Assembly (NCBI RefSeq): GCF_029852145.1
Contig: NC_079977.1
Coordinates: 11,032,640 to 11,096,639 of the forward strand
Length of the DNA stretch: 64,000 nucleotides
DNA from: Microplitis mediator
Lineage: Eukaryota > Arthropoda > Insecta > Hymenoptera > Braconidae
Direction of reading: 5' to 3'
Within the stretch, counting starts at the first letter, position 1. Each line of letters begins with the position of its first letter. A model generated the notes under the pieces. That model was not told where the DNA came from. It did no database searches and was given only the letters and a program-made list of their open reading frames with translations. The translations under genes and the position numbers were made by a program. Positions 31,790 to 42,445 of the stretch are shown here, in pieces.

Positions 31790-32345
31790 GGAAATATTGG
31801 CGAATTACAAAAAAAAAAATTTTTTTTTCAGGTTTTTAAGAGATTTCTCAGAAACGACTTGAACGATTGACTTCAAAATTCAATCAGCCCTAGAACTTTA
31901 TAAGCCATGTCGAATGCCACCTCAACCATCTCAATCGGTTAATTTGTTCTAGAGATATCGTTGGAGAAAGAAATGATAAAAAACGGTTTTTTTCGATTAT
32001 CTTTGAAGTGACTCATCCGATCAATTTCAAAATTTAATCGACTGTAGAGTTCAAGAAAACGCGCCGATTGTCACCTCAAACGTCAAAATCCGTTGATTAG
32101 TTCAAAAGATATAGGCGCTGAAAAGTTGAAAAAATAACATAAAATGTTATTTTTTCCGGATAAATCAAAATATAATGTGCTAAAATGTGTCTGAAATCGT
32201 ATCAACTCTTTCTCTTCATAGTCTCTTTCGATTATCAGATAATGTCATATAACTTGTTCCTTAGTTTTAAAGATATGTTTTCAAGCTCCTTGAGCTCGAG
32301 AACAGCGGGAAGTTTTGGGGCTGGCCCGCAGGGTCAACCGACGCC
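31551..32345 (-). mobile_element. Hairpin/AC repeat family, copy D (full, inverted)
   Basis: It begins AACTTCCCGCTAAGAAAATCG with the terminal hairpin (AAATCGACGATTTTCG) and ends with GAACAGCGGGAAGTT and GGCCCGCAGGGTCAACCGACG. A run of more than 40 GT units (31701-31788) is the microsatellite seen as AC in copies A and B. It lies inside another repeat, so its borders are clear to within a poly-T ambiguity. The 60-codon frame at 31680 is the microsatellite. Confidence 0.75.
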
Positions 32346-32530
32346 CAGATTTTTTTTTCAGCTTTAAGTATTTTCAATCTCGTTAACAAATCAATAGATC
32401 AAATAGACTAATACATATTTTTGTAGGAAATTGAACGCTCTACAAAAAAGGTCTGGGCATAATTTCGAAATACAAAACCATCGTTAATTGAATAGCTGAA
32501 GTTTGTTATTTGTTGAAATTTGTTATTTAA
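32346..32530 (+). mobile_element. Continuation of the interrupted GGGTGC-ended arm
   Basis: CAATAGATCAAATAGACTAAT and GGAAATTGAACGCTCTACAAAAAA match the left arm of the 45835-46840 element. The second arm is missing. Confidence 0.55.
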
Positions 32531-33064
32531 CTATTCTTAAAATTAAGATTGAAAAATTGTTTATTTGAATGTTTTTTATTCATTTTAGAAAGTATTGCAT
32601 TTCGAAATTATTTATTGAAGTTTTTTATTTTCTTCATGACTATTTCGTCATTAAAATCTATTTTCGTCTATTTGCTTTATGAAGCCAAGAGTCTCGACAA
32701 AAGCGCACTTAAAATGAAAGAAAGGGATTAAGATTGGGTACAGATTGTTCATTTATTTATGACCAAAATTCATTTACCGCTTACTTATTCCACGTACACT
32801 TTGTTGATAAATATTTTCGGTTGTTTTCTATGGAAAAGTGTTTCCAGATGGCCTTTGGGCCTTTACAATTACTCGCGTAGTCATTAAAAATACATTTAGG
32901 TGTTTGCTATTACATCTCAACGAATATCAAAACAAACAAGCCTAATCTTTTAAAGGCATTTCTTTACACTACATTATATCCCATCGCTCTAAGTTATTTA
33001 AAAAAAGAAAAAAAAAATCTGGTCGCCGGAAAAATTTAATTATAAAAAAAAAATGTATCAATAA
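32531..33064. other. Spacer
   Basis: AT-rich. The frame at 32549-32731 has no recognisable domain. Confidence 0.4.
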
Positions 33065-33080
33065 AATATAACGTTCAGCA

Positions 33081-33516
33081 AAGCGGCTGAGGCAGCCGTT
33101 CGGCACGCGTGTGGCTCGGGCGATCACCGAAGTTAAGTAGCATCGAGCATGGTTACTATTTGGCTGGGTGACCGCTTAGCTACGCGTTGGGCTCGAACGA
33201 AGGTCTCTGATCGTTAGGCGCGGGATGAAGATCCAGTGATCGGTAAAGTGGGAATTTTATCGACCACTGGAGCTTCACCCAAACCGAAACTGTACTGGCT
33301 AGGTTTTCTCTGTGGTTTTCCTAGCCACTGCACCTCCATTGCACCAGGGAGGTAGCAGGGCATCACCGTAATGATGCAGTACAGTCATAAGCACAAGTCG
33401 GGCCACAGCCGCGAAAAAAAAAACATAAAAGGGACAGTCGAAAAAAGGGGAGTCTTGTAAAACACACTTGAGCAGTGCGATGCATGCGATGTGATACAAG
33501 TAAAAATAATAATAAC
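33081..33516 (+). mobile_element. Full-length SINE with a 5S rRNA-derived head
   Basis: The first 120 bp contain GATCACCGAAGTTAAGTAGC, CATCGAGCATGGTTACTATTTGG and CTGGGTGACCGC, that is the A-box, intermediate element and C-box of a 5S rRNA gene (usual text AGTTAAGCAGC, then GGATGGGTGACC). RNA polymerase III would use these internal promoter elements. A unique body follows and the tail is AAAAATAATAATAAC. AATATAACGTTCAGCA flanks the element at 33065-33080 and 33517-33532: a perfect 16-bp target-site duplication, which fixes both ends and shows recent LINE-driven insertion. The 5S part is partial and diverged, so it is not a functional 5S gene. The minus frame at 33299-33499 is a shadow. Confidence 0.9.
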
Positions 33517-33532
33517 AATATAACGTTCAGCA

Positions 33533-34284
33533 TTTAGCTGGACGTAACACACTCACTTAATAAAATGCAATTTAAATTTTAAAAATAAAAAAACACGTAT
33601 TACAACACTTGAAATAATTGTATTGTTTTGTCGTTTTATTGTTTATTTTGTATTGTTTCTTGAAAAGTACATGCAAAAACGATGGTTTTTTATTTAATGA
33701 GTATTTTGATTTGAACCATTCCCTAACAAGTTATCAGCAAAAAACTATAAAAGAGCGGTTTTTTTTCTAAATTCGATATCTTTTGATCCGGTTATTAAAA
33801 AATCTCAACATCTCCGAAAAAGAGATTTTTGACGGGTACAAAGAAATAATAATAAATTGAGGAAATCAAAAATTTTAATTTTTCAAACCGTCCGATTTGG
33901 CGTAGAATGCCCCTTATATATTGTGCAATATATCTGTTATGTCCAAATAATTTTTTTTTAATTTAATAATTATTTCTGAGCTCCTCTTTGCAAAGCACGC
34001 GAAAACGCAGCGTCAACTTTGTCATCTTTTAAGCGGCAGAGAATAGCGGGAGGATGACCGCAATAAGTTCAACGAATAAATAATACATAATGAACTGTCG
34101 TCACCGTCCACCAATGACGATAATAAAAAATTCCCTATCAATTGCCAAGCAAAAGTTTATAAAAAGCTTTAGCACCCATAGCTCAGGGCCAGTCCGTTCT
34201 TAATAACTTCTTGGTCCACCTGAACGGCGTCGATAGCCCGTAATCTTATTGCAGAAATCTTCCGACGTGGCAATAAGTAATCGC
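33533..34284. other. Spacer
   Basis: No gene found. GC rises at 34150-34260 (GGGCCAGTCCGTTC, GAACGGCGTCGATAGCCCG), leading into the tandem repeat. Confidence 0.4.
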
Positions 34285-34590
34285 CGCTGATATAGGTATC
34301 CGGCTGATTAATTTCATGTAGGATATTATTTTATCAGTTACGATTTTTCCAAATTTCACTTCAATTAAACTGTAAATCGATCTAGGTATCCGGCTGATTA
34401 ATTTCGTGTAGGATATTAATTTATTCATTTACAGAATTTACATCAATTAAACCGTGACCCGATCTAGGTATCCGGCTGATTAAATTCGTGGAGGATATTA
34501 ATTTATTCATTTATGGTTGTTATTAATATATTAAATTGCCAATCGAGTTAGATACTTGGCTGATAATCGACTATCGTGTAGAGTATAGTT
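34285..34590 (+). repeat. Three and a half tandem units, 84-93 bp
   Basis: TAGGTATCCGGCTGATTAA recurs at about 34289, 34383 and 34467, and as TTAGATACTTGGCTGATAA at about 34550. Each is followed by TT(C/T)GTGTAGGATATTA and then ATTTATTCATTTA. The minus frame at 34246-34428 is a translation of the repeat. Confidence 0.8.
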
Positions 34591-34850
34591 CATAATTGCA
34601 ATTAAAAGATCCTCAAGGATCTATCCAGTCCGAGTGAACGGTAACACAAGTCACGTGAATTTGTGATCCCATCTCGTGCTGAGTTTTTGCGCATAAGAAC
34701 CCCCTTTGAGTGTGAAAAGGACGCATTATGAATTAAAAATCTTACAAAAATATCTGTTGAAAATAAATAATATGAAAATACAAATTATATAAGAATGGTG
34801 AAAGATCATAGTGAGCGAGTGATGTTCAGTTAAAACGTTGTAATTTAAAA
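34591..34850. other. Spacer before the large palindrome
   Basis: It contains AAAGATCCTCAAGGATCTATCC (a short hairpin) and a GC-normal block up to 34710. No ORF. Confidence 0.4.
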
Positions 34851-34852
34851 TA

Positions 34853-36633
34853 CACTTATCCAAAAAATTAAAGGAACAAGAAAATTTTATAAATTTTTTA
34901 GTGATTTTTGGAAGGCTGTATTTTCATGAAAAATGATCGTATCGAAAAAATTAAAAAAGCAAATTGAAGCTTAAAATCTCTACTTCAAAGATCTTCCAGC
35001 AAAATATTTTTTTGAGCCACGGGTTTTGCGGAATCATAAGAAAAAGGTCGAGACAAAATTTTTCTAAATTTTTTGGTTTTGTTTTTTAGGTCTACGTTGC
35101 CGGGAAAAATTTTTTCAAAAAAACGAATTTATGACTCGTTTAGGAAATTTATTCAGCTACAATTTGCTTTTTTTCGTTTCTCTGTACGACAATTTGCTGC
35201 TGAGATATCAGCCTTCAAATGAAAAAGGATCCTTTTGTCTTTGATAATTGATATCTCAGCAAGTAATGGTCACACAGTAATTTAAAGGGCAGTTTAATAA
35301 ACTTGAATAAATTCCCTACAAGCTCCATTTTCGATTTTTTCAAAAAAAAAATTTTTTTCATCCTTGATATCCATTTGAAAAATCCACAAAAAATAGCCAT
35401 TTTCTGGTTTTTTAGTCAACTTATCGCTACTCTGCAAATATTGATAAAAAAAATAATGTTTCCAGGTAATTTTACAGCTTAATGTACCCCCAAAAACCCT
35501 GGAAATTTTCAGATTGATCCATTGAACCGTTTGTCCAGACCGATTGCTCAAAGTTTTACAAAACAATTAAAGGAACAAGTTTTGTTCCTTAATTTGTGTA
35601 ATCATTACCAAAATGAAAAAATTAATTTTTTTTGGATTTTCTTTCATTTTTGCGTTAGTTATTTAGTACATGTAAGGTAAAGAGGAAAAAAAAACTTTTC
35701 CAAAAAACGAGACCAAACAAGAATTTTTTTACATTTTTTTTTTACGTTTTATACGGGGGGTTTTTTTTTTTTTCGTTTTTCTGAAAAAAAATTTTTTTTT
35801 TCCTCTTTACCTTACATGTACTAAATAACTAACTCAAAAATGAAAGAAAATCCAAAAAAAATTAATTTTTTCATTTTGGTAATGATTACACAGATTACGG
35901 AACAAAACTTGTTCATTTAATTGTTTTGTAAAACTTTGAGCAATCGGTCTGGACAAACGGTTCAATGGATCCATCTGAACATTTCCAAGGTTTTTTGGGG
36001 TACATTAAGCTGTAAAATTACCTGGCAACATTATTTTTTTATCAATATTTGCAGAGTAGCGATGAGTTGACTAAAAAACCAGAAAATGGCTGTTTTTTGT
36101 GAATTTTTCAAATGGATATCAAGGATAAAAAAAAATTTTTTTTTTAAAAAATCGAAAATGGAGCTTGTAGGGAATTTATTCAAGTTTATTAAACTGCCCT
36201 TTAAATTACTGTGTGACCATTACTTGCTGAGATATCAATTATCAAAGACAAAAGGATCCTTTTTCATTTGAAGGCTGATATCTCAGCAGCAAATTGTCGT
36301 ACAGAGAAACGAAAAAAAGCAAATTGTAGCTGAATAAATTTCCCAAACGAGTCATAAATTCGTTTTTTTGAAAAAATTTTTCCCGGCCCCATAGACCTAA
36401 AAAACAAAACCAAAAAATTTAGAAAAATTTTGTTTCGACCTTTTTCTTATGATTCCGCAAAACCCGTGGCTCAAAAAAATATTTTGCTGGAAGATCTTTG
36501 AAGTAGAGATTTCAAGCTTTAATTTGCTTCTTTAATTTTTTCGATACGATCATTTTTCACGAAAATACAGCCTTCCAAAAATCACTAAAAAATTTATAAA
36601 ATTTTCTTGTTCCTTTAATTTTTTGGATAAGTG
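34853..36633. mobile_element. 1781-bp near-perfect palindrome, TA-flanked
   Basis: TA (34851-34852), then CACTTATCCAAAAAATTAAAGG; right end CCTTTAATTTTTTGGATAAGTG, then TA (36634-36635). The arms are about 890 bp and mirror almost base for base around 35743, where TACGGGGGG forms the small asymmetric centre. Frames at 35215-35400 (minus) and 36086-36271 (plus) give nearly the same peptide because they are mirror images; neither is a gene. The ends and TA duplication fit a Tc1/mariner-mobilised non-autonomous element. Related pieces lie at 10111-10246 and 16931-17875. Confidence 0.92.
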
Positions 36634-36635
36634 TA

Positions 36636-37519
36636 CTTAACGAAAGATCAAGTTCATTACTCAAGCCGTTTGATTTTCATTCGAAACTAGTACATAAGAT
36701 ATCATCCTACTAACCCAGCCGCGCTCATTCTACCAACCGTACAGAAAGGCCGAGTGAGCTGTTTAGTTCTGCAGAGATAATAGCTGCCGCACTAGAAGAA
36801 TTCATATCGAAAGGTAGGTGAAAGAACTATTCTTTTAGCATTTATGGAATATTTTTGGTTTATACACGAGTACCAGTCTCATTGGAGACGTTTGGGTTCT
36901 TAATATTCGAAAAGATCCACTATAAATAATAAGTTATAGTAAGATAATTTCTTCCTCGTGTTATTTATTGTTGTCCGCACGCTCCGACCCGCTTGTCTAA
37001 AATTACTATCGCTATTAAAAAGAGAAATCCCGGATAAATAATTGAAAGTTAAGCGGCGGACATAACATATCACATTATAATATTCATATATTTTATGAAA
37101 TCCGCAGAAAAAAAAGATTTCTTGCCGCAAAAAAATTTATTTTGCACTACGAAATTTAACGCATTATAAATTAAATACAAGAATCGTCCTGGGGCGAGAA
37201 TAGATTTATTTGGTCAAAAAACGATTCCTCGCACCAAGTAATTTATTCTAGTTCTACATAAATTTTTGTTTTCAATTTGCAATGCAAAAAATATCTTGGG
37301 GTAAGTAAAAATTTTCTTTAGGCGAGTAAAGATTTTTGTGTCAATTAATCCTTTTTTAGGTAGATTTCTTTAGAAATCGGCCTATTGCAATGGGGCTCAT
37401 GATCGAATTATTAAAGAATTTTACCACCATATATCTTATTTTACCTAGTAGAGTCAAAAAATACCATCCACTCAAAAGTTTATATGTGTATGTATGCATG
37501 TATATATATATATATATAT
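36636..37519. other. Spacer with a possible untranslated exon
   Basis: A GC-normal block at 36717-36814 (CCGCGCTCATTC, GCCGAGTGAGCTG, CTGCAGAGATAATAGCTGCC) ends in GAAAG-GTAGGTG, a plausible splice donor, but has no long frame. It might be a non-coding first exon of a host gene. The rest is AT-rich. The minus frame at 36900-37130 is unsupported. Confidence 0.25.
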
Positions 37520-38565
37520 TGTAACGGGTTTTTCACCACCGGAGATCTACCCGAGTGAAATCCGAATACACTTACGATTTTTGGCAACCTTGTTCAAAAT
37601 TAATTAAGTTGGGCGCCAGGTGATGTAACAATCACCAAATAAACAATTATCAAAAATGTCGACTCAGGGTGGTGGATCGGGGAAAGGTCAGGCACTTAAG
37701 ATTACGATAAATAATTAATCAGAATTAACACAAAATAATTAGTCGTATATTGAACACAAAATAATAAATTGATCGGTATCACAAAAATAATCGGTTACAA
37801 CAAAATATAAATGCCGTTGTCGGCTTGACTCGATATAAACAAAATTATCAGAAAAACTTCGTAGTTGATCGAAAAACACGATTAGTTCATTGCTCGGAGA
37901 AAACACAGTCGGTTGACGAAATTAAAATAAAATCATTTTATTTTTCACACAAAATACTTGACGAATGACGTCAGAGTATTGCAAACGTAAGACTCGACTG
38001 CGGTACGAATGAGACACGGATAATCCGGAATTCTCAGAATGGCTCGATGAAATAAAATAAAATATAAAATAATATTTAATTTCGGTACGCGTTCAATTTC
38101 ACTATCACAAGTTATTACGCGAAATTAATTATTTTATTAATTAATTATTATTGCACTTCACTCGTTCATTAACAAATCGGTTGTACACTTTGTTCAGTTT
38201 CGGGCCGAGGCTTCGGCTTGTTCACTTGTTCACTTAATCGGTTATTTGTCGGTCGAAATTATTGGTCGCGATTAATTGTTCGTTGATCAAACTCGGATTG
38301 ATCTTCAGTCGTAATTCAAATTGTTCGTACGTCGAGATCGAAATTGGTCGTTTGGTCGGGTTGAATTGTTCAAATAAAAATATAACGTGGCCGTTCAGTT
38401 CGGCGTCTGTCCCGGATCTCTCGTTTCAATCAAGACATTGGGTCGATTGCTCGGTCGAAGTCGAAATTTTTGATTCTAGATGTCACTAGAATTCGCTCAC
38501 CGGATAATTATTTATTTTATTCAAATAATATTGAACCACGGGTCGAGGTCGAATTTCCTCATGTT

Positions 38566-38568
<3 letters not shown>
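37520..38568 (+). mobile_element. Solo-LTR-like unit (1049 bp) in an AT microsatellite
   Basis: It opens TGTAACGGGTTTTTCACC and closes CCTCATGTTACA. (AT)n lies directly on both sides, so the whole unit was inserted into the microsatellite. GGGCGCCA sits 91 bp from the left end (37611-37618), followed by TGATGTAACA. On the minus strand this could be read as LTR end TTACA, TCACC, then TGGCGCCCAACTT, a lysine-type primer-binding site, but the flanking microsatellite favours a solo LTR. Confidence 0.65.

Positions 38569-38637
<69 letters not shown>
38569..38637. repeat. (AT)n microsatellite
   Basis: About 34 uninterrupted AT units. The plus-strand frames at 38470 and 38480 are translations of it. 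It is the right half of the run interrupted by the LTR-like unit at 37520. Confidence 0.95.
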
Positions 38638-38638
<1 letters not shown>

Positions 38639-38769
38639 GATATAACGCGCCTTGTCATCACGATAGCGCCCGCAATTCCTAACGGATCTTAATGAAATTT
38701 TATTCACTTATATATTGGACGATTACCTTGATCAAGTTAGAAGATGAGCCCAATCGGTCAATTAGTTTG

Positions 38770-39100
38770 GAAGTTGTGGGTGTTTCAAATTTTTTCTGAT
38801 TTTCATAAAAATGAATTTTCTGGCTTTATCCTAAAATAACTTTTGAACCGAAAATGATAACTCAAATCTGTAAAAAGTATCTCAAAATTTAAAGGATTAG
38901 CTTTAATTTTCACTGTAATACTTAATTTTTCAAAACATTTTTTCTAACAATTTGATGATATCGAAAATTTCACAAAAAATAATAAAAGCTTATTTTTGCA
39001 GCTTACCCTTCTAATAACTTCGAAATGATATGACATACCTCAATCCCTTGAAATATTCGTGTTGTAGCTTTAAAGAAATATCTTATTTGATATAATAATC
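38770..39100 (+). repeat. 330-bp direct repeat, first copy
   Basis: Blocks GAATTTTCTGGCTTTATC, GAACCGAAAATGATAAC, ATTTCACAAAAAATA, AAGCTTATTTTTGCAGC and TTCGAAATGATATG recur in the same order at 40660-40990. A LINE fragment separates the copies. Confidence 0.8.
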
Positions 39101-40234
39101 ATAGTCTTTGATTTAACAAAAGCATTTGATTATGTAAACCCAAAAGTTCTATAGAGCACTTTGATTGAACTTTGATTCTCTGTCAAAACAATAAGCTGGT
39201 TTTTCTCTTACTTAACAAATAGAAGTCAAGCAGTTTTGAATAACGATGGTTTACCAACTGAATTCTTAGAAACTACGTCTGGTGTACCTCAAGGCTCAGT
39301 CTTAGGACCCATTCTGTTTCTGCTAGTCATGAACTCAGTTGCGAAGCGGCTTATATACTCAAAATATGGATTATTCGCTGATGATATGTATATTTATATG
39401 CACCTTTATTATTATCAGTTGTACGGTGCAATCAGATTGATAACTATCAACGCTCAAGCGGTTGCTGATTGGGCCAGTAATAATGGATTAGAAATCAACG
39501 TAACGAAGACAAAGGCTATGCTCTTGGGCTCGAGTGCCAAACTAAAAAAGATTCAACATGAAATTTTGCCCCCTATCGTTGTAAATGGTATAGTGATTCC
39601 CTTCACAGATTCGGCCAAGTGTCTGGGACTTCATATTACAAACACACTATCTTGGAATCTTCATATTTCAAAAACGATCAGTAAAATAAATTCAGCATTA
39701 TATAGTCTTAAAATAAGGAAAAATATTTACACGACTGATATTAAGAAATTGTTAGTGTCAGCTACCATCTTACCTCTTATCGATTATTGTTCTATAGTGT
39801 TATCAAACTCAACTTTTGAAAATGACAAAAAACTACAACGTTCTTTAAATACTTCAATTCGATTTATTTATAACTTAAAACGAGATGAACACATAACACC
39901 ATATAGACGCGGACTAGGTTGGCTTAGCATCAAGAGTCGTCGTATTTATTTTTTAGGTTGTTATTTTTATAAATTATTACTTGTTGGTAAACCCAGTTAT
40001 TTACGAGAATTGTTCATTGAAGATATAGATGTAAGACGATCAGAAAGATTAGCAGTAAAGAAAAACAACATTAACTTTAAAATGCCAAATTTTTGTACAA
40101 CTTATTATGAAACATCTTTTGTTGTTACTACAATTCGTCTATGGGAAGAATTACCAACTGAAATAATAAATGCGACTAGTCTTGAAGCATTCAAAAATAG
40201 ATTGTTTGATTACTTATTTAAACTAGATATCTAA
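39101..40234 (+). pseudogene. LINE reverse transcriptase, palm to C-terminus
   Basis: VFDLTKAFDYVN (39104-39139) is motif A with the first catalytic Asp. ISWFFSYLTNRSQAV and SGVPQGSVLGPILFLL follow, then YGLFADDMYIYM (motif C, FADD at 39374-39385) and later KCLGLHITN, SKINSALYSLK and the C-terminal LWEELPTEI.NATSLEAFKNRL. The endonuclease is absent. Catalytic residues are intact but two stops precede motif B. The 332-codon open piece starts at 39236. Confidence 0.9.
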
Positions 40235-40635
40235 ATTATCGTACGCTAATATTAAGTAATAGTCACTATAAAATATTCATATCAGTTCTTCATTTAAATT
40301 TATTAGAAATCGTATGAAGTTAGCGGAAAATATTTACCGTAAATTACGAGGTAGGGCATTTATTTGTTAGTTAAGAAATTTTGTAAATAAACTAAGACGT
40401 CTTTTGAAATCATTATCTCAGTTAAATCAAAACCTAAATTATTAAAATAATGAATTGAAATTGAATCGATTCATATTAAAATAAATAGTTTATATCAATA
40501 ATGTATATCATTAAATCTTGTACTGTATATTATTAAGAAAAAAAAAAAAAAAAAAAATGTAATTTTGTGTTTGCCATTCGGCCATTATCGCCTTGGCATA
40601 AATAAAAATATCTATCTATCTATCTATCTATCTAG
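39101..40635 (+). mobile_element. LINE fragment with (ATCT)n tail
   Basis: A 5'-truncated non-LTR retrotransposon. The reverse-transcriptase frame opens at about 39101 and runs to TAA at 40232-40234; a 3' UTR ends AATAAAAATATCTATCTATC, so the tail is an ATCT microsatellite (about 40608-40634). A poly-A run (40534-40556) lies inside the UTR. The TAG (39152-39154) and TGA (39173-39175) before the main open frame mark decay. The family is a Jockey/CR1-like LINE by the RT blocks, different from the 2530-4471 element. Confidence 0.85.
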
Positions 40636-40659
40636 TTTTTTATTATTTATTAAATAATT

Positions 40660-40990
40660 TTGTGGGTGTTTGAAATTTTTTTTTAATCGTCATGGAAATG
40701 AATTTTCTGGCTTTATCTGTAAATGACTTTTAAACCGAAAATGATAACTTAATTCTGTAAAAAGTATCTTAAAATTTGCACGATTAGCTTTAATGTTCAC
40801 TATATTACTTGTTTTTTTAAAGATCTTGTCTAACAATTTGATGATTTCGAAAATTTCACAAAAAATAGAAAAAGCTTATTTTTGCAGCTTACCCCTCAAA
40901 TAACTTCGAAATGATATGGCATACCTCAATTCCTTAAAATTCATGTTGTAGCTTTAAATAAGTAACTCATTCGATATAATAATCATCGTT
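40660..40990 (+). repeat. 330-bp direct repeat, second copy
   Basis: Same blocks as 38770-39100. It ends GATATAATAATCATCG, and an inverted echo (GGTTATGCCATATCATTTCGAAGTTATTAG) lies at 41015-41045. Confidence 0.8.
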
Positions 40991-41049
40991 TTTTATTATT
41001 TATTAAATAATTTTAGGTTATGCCATATCATTTCGAAGTTATTAGAAAT

Positions 41050-42340
41050 AATATAAAATTGTTTACACTAACGTAACGTATTTTTAATTCAGTACTTTAT
41101 TTTTTATGAAGTTCACCAAATTCTTGTATCTAAATGAGAAATCTACCTTTCCATTTCGGGTAAGGCCGGATGGCTCTTTTTTTTGGCTTTAAGAGGATTC
41201 CTAAAACCATACAAGGAGTATAAAAATCTGTCATTTTCGAATAAGTAACGCGATATACATAATATAGCTATATAATCACATTCAGTCATATTTAGTAACA
41301 GAATAATTTACGAATTGATTTATTTAAAGAAAATAAATACGACCTTTTTTTTTACGAGTAATTTAAATGTAATTCGAATGATATGGATCAATCTATTTGT
41401 CTCAATACTTGGCAATTAGAACGAGTTTAAACTATGAAAAGGCACAAATTCAAGTGAAGACCTATTTAATGATACGAATTTCAATAACATTAACTAATTC
41501 TATCGTATAGATACGGCGGGAACAAAATTTTTTTTTATTCTCTTAATAATATAGATAATGGAGTAATCTTATTAAACCTTTCCTCCTTTTTAAGTGCAAT
41601 TTTGTAGAAACATTTCGATATCTATAAGAACATCAAATGAGATTTTAATAACAAAATAGTCATTAAGAAAATAAATCTAAATAAATAATTTTTGAATTGA
41701 TGAATTTAAACTGAAAGAATATTCAAATGAACAATTTTAACTGAATAATTTTAGCCGAAAGAATATGAAATAGTTAATTTCAACCGAGACAATTTGTAAC
41801 CGAAAGAAGATTCAACGAGAATGTTAAAAGAAATCTAGAGTGAGGAGTTTTCAATAATAATTAGAAAATAAGTTAGTAATTTCTGGATGAAATAATTTTC
41901 AATACTAAATGTGTAAATAAACAAAAAATTATTTAGATAGAGTAAAATTCCAATAGACGAATAGGCAACTGGCCATTCAACAATAAGTTTCTATATATTA
42001 TAGTTTAACAAATAAGTACATATAAAATGTAATAATTTTTTAGATTACATAGACTTATAAAAATTATTTTTATAAATAAAACATTGTACATGCGGGTATA
42101 TGTGTGGGTACGCACGTACGTAGGCTAGCATCGGGGCGTGCTCTGACCGGTTTCCCAACGTAAAAATTATAGGAAAAGGGAAAAGACCCAAGAAAACTAC
42201 ATTCCGGTTGGATGCTTTATTTACCTAAACAATAGACGAAATAGGACCAGGTAAAAACACATAAAAAGGGCCGTTAAACCTAACGTAATTACCCGAAAAA
42301 AAATTATATCGACTAATTAATGAATTATATATAATTACAT
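41050..42340. other. AT-rich spacer without gene
   Basis: Short A-rich duplications only (TTTTAACTGAATAATTTTAGCCGAAAG and similar, 41720-41800). A GC-normal block sits at 42088-42170 (GGGTACGCACGTACGTAGG). Nothing else. Confidence 0.4.
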
Positions 42341-42349
42341 GGGTCATTC

Positions 42350-42445
42350 CATCAAATAAACTCATTTTCACGGGGCGACCCTCGTCAATTTGGTTCAAGC
42401 TTTGAGGAGTCGTTCTATATATTCAGAAAAAAATCCCATAATAAA
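42350..42445 (+). mobile_element. Fragment of the GGGTCATTCC-ended repeat
   Basis: TGGGTCATTCCATCAAATAAAC and CACGGGGCGACCCTCGTCAATTTGG match, in inverse orientation, the right end of the fold-back element at 57245-58995. About 95 bp only. Confidence 0.7.

Noticed and set aside
31680..31862. ORF with a long Cys-Val run
   Set aside because: It is only the translation of the GT microsatellite.
33081..33200. Functional 5S rRNA gene
   Set aside because: Only the internal promoter part resembles 5S. The outer stems do not pair, and the target duplication and tail show a SINE.
35215..36271. Near-identical 60-codon ORFs on opposite strands
   Set aside because: They are mirror images created by the large palindrome; no independent coding evidence.
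38470..38692. ORFs with Tyr-Ile runs
   Set aside because: Translation of the AT microsatellite.
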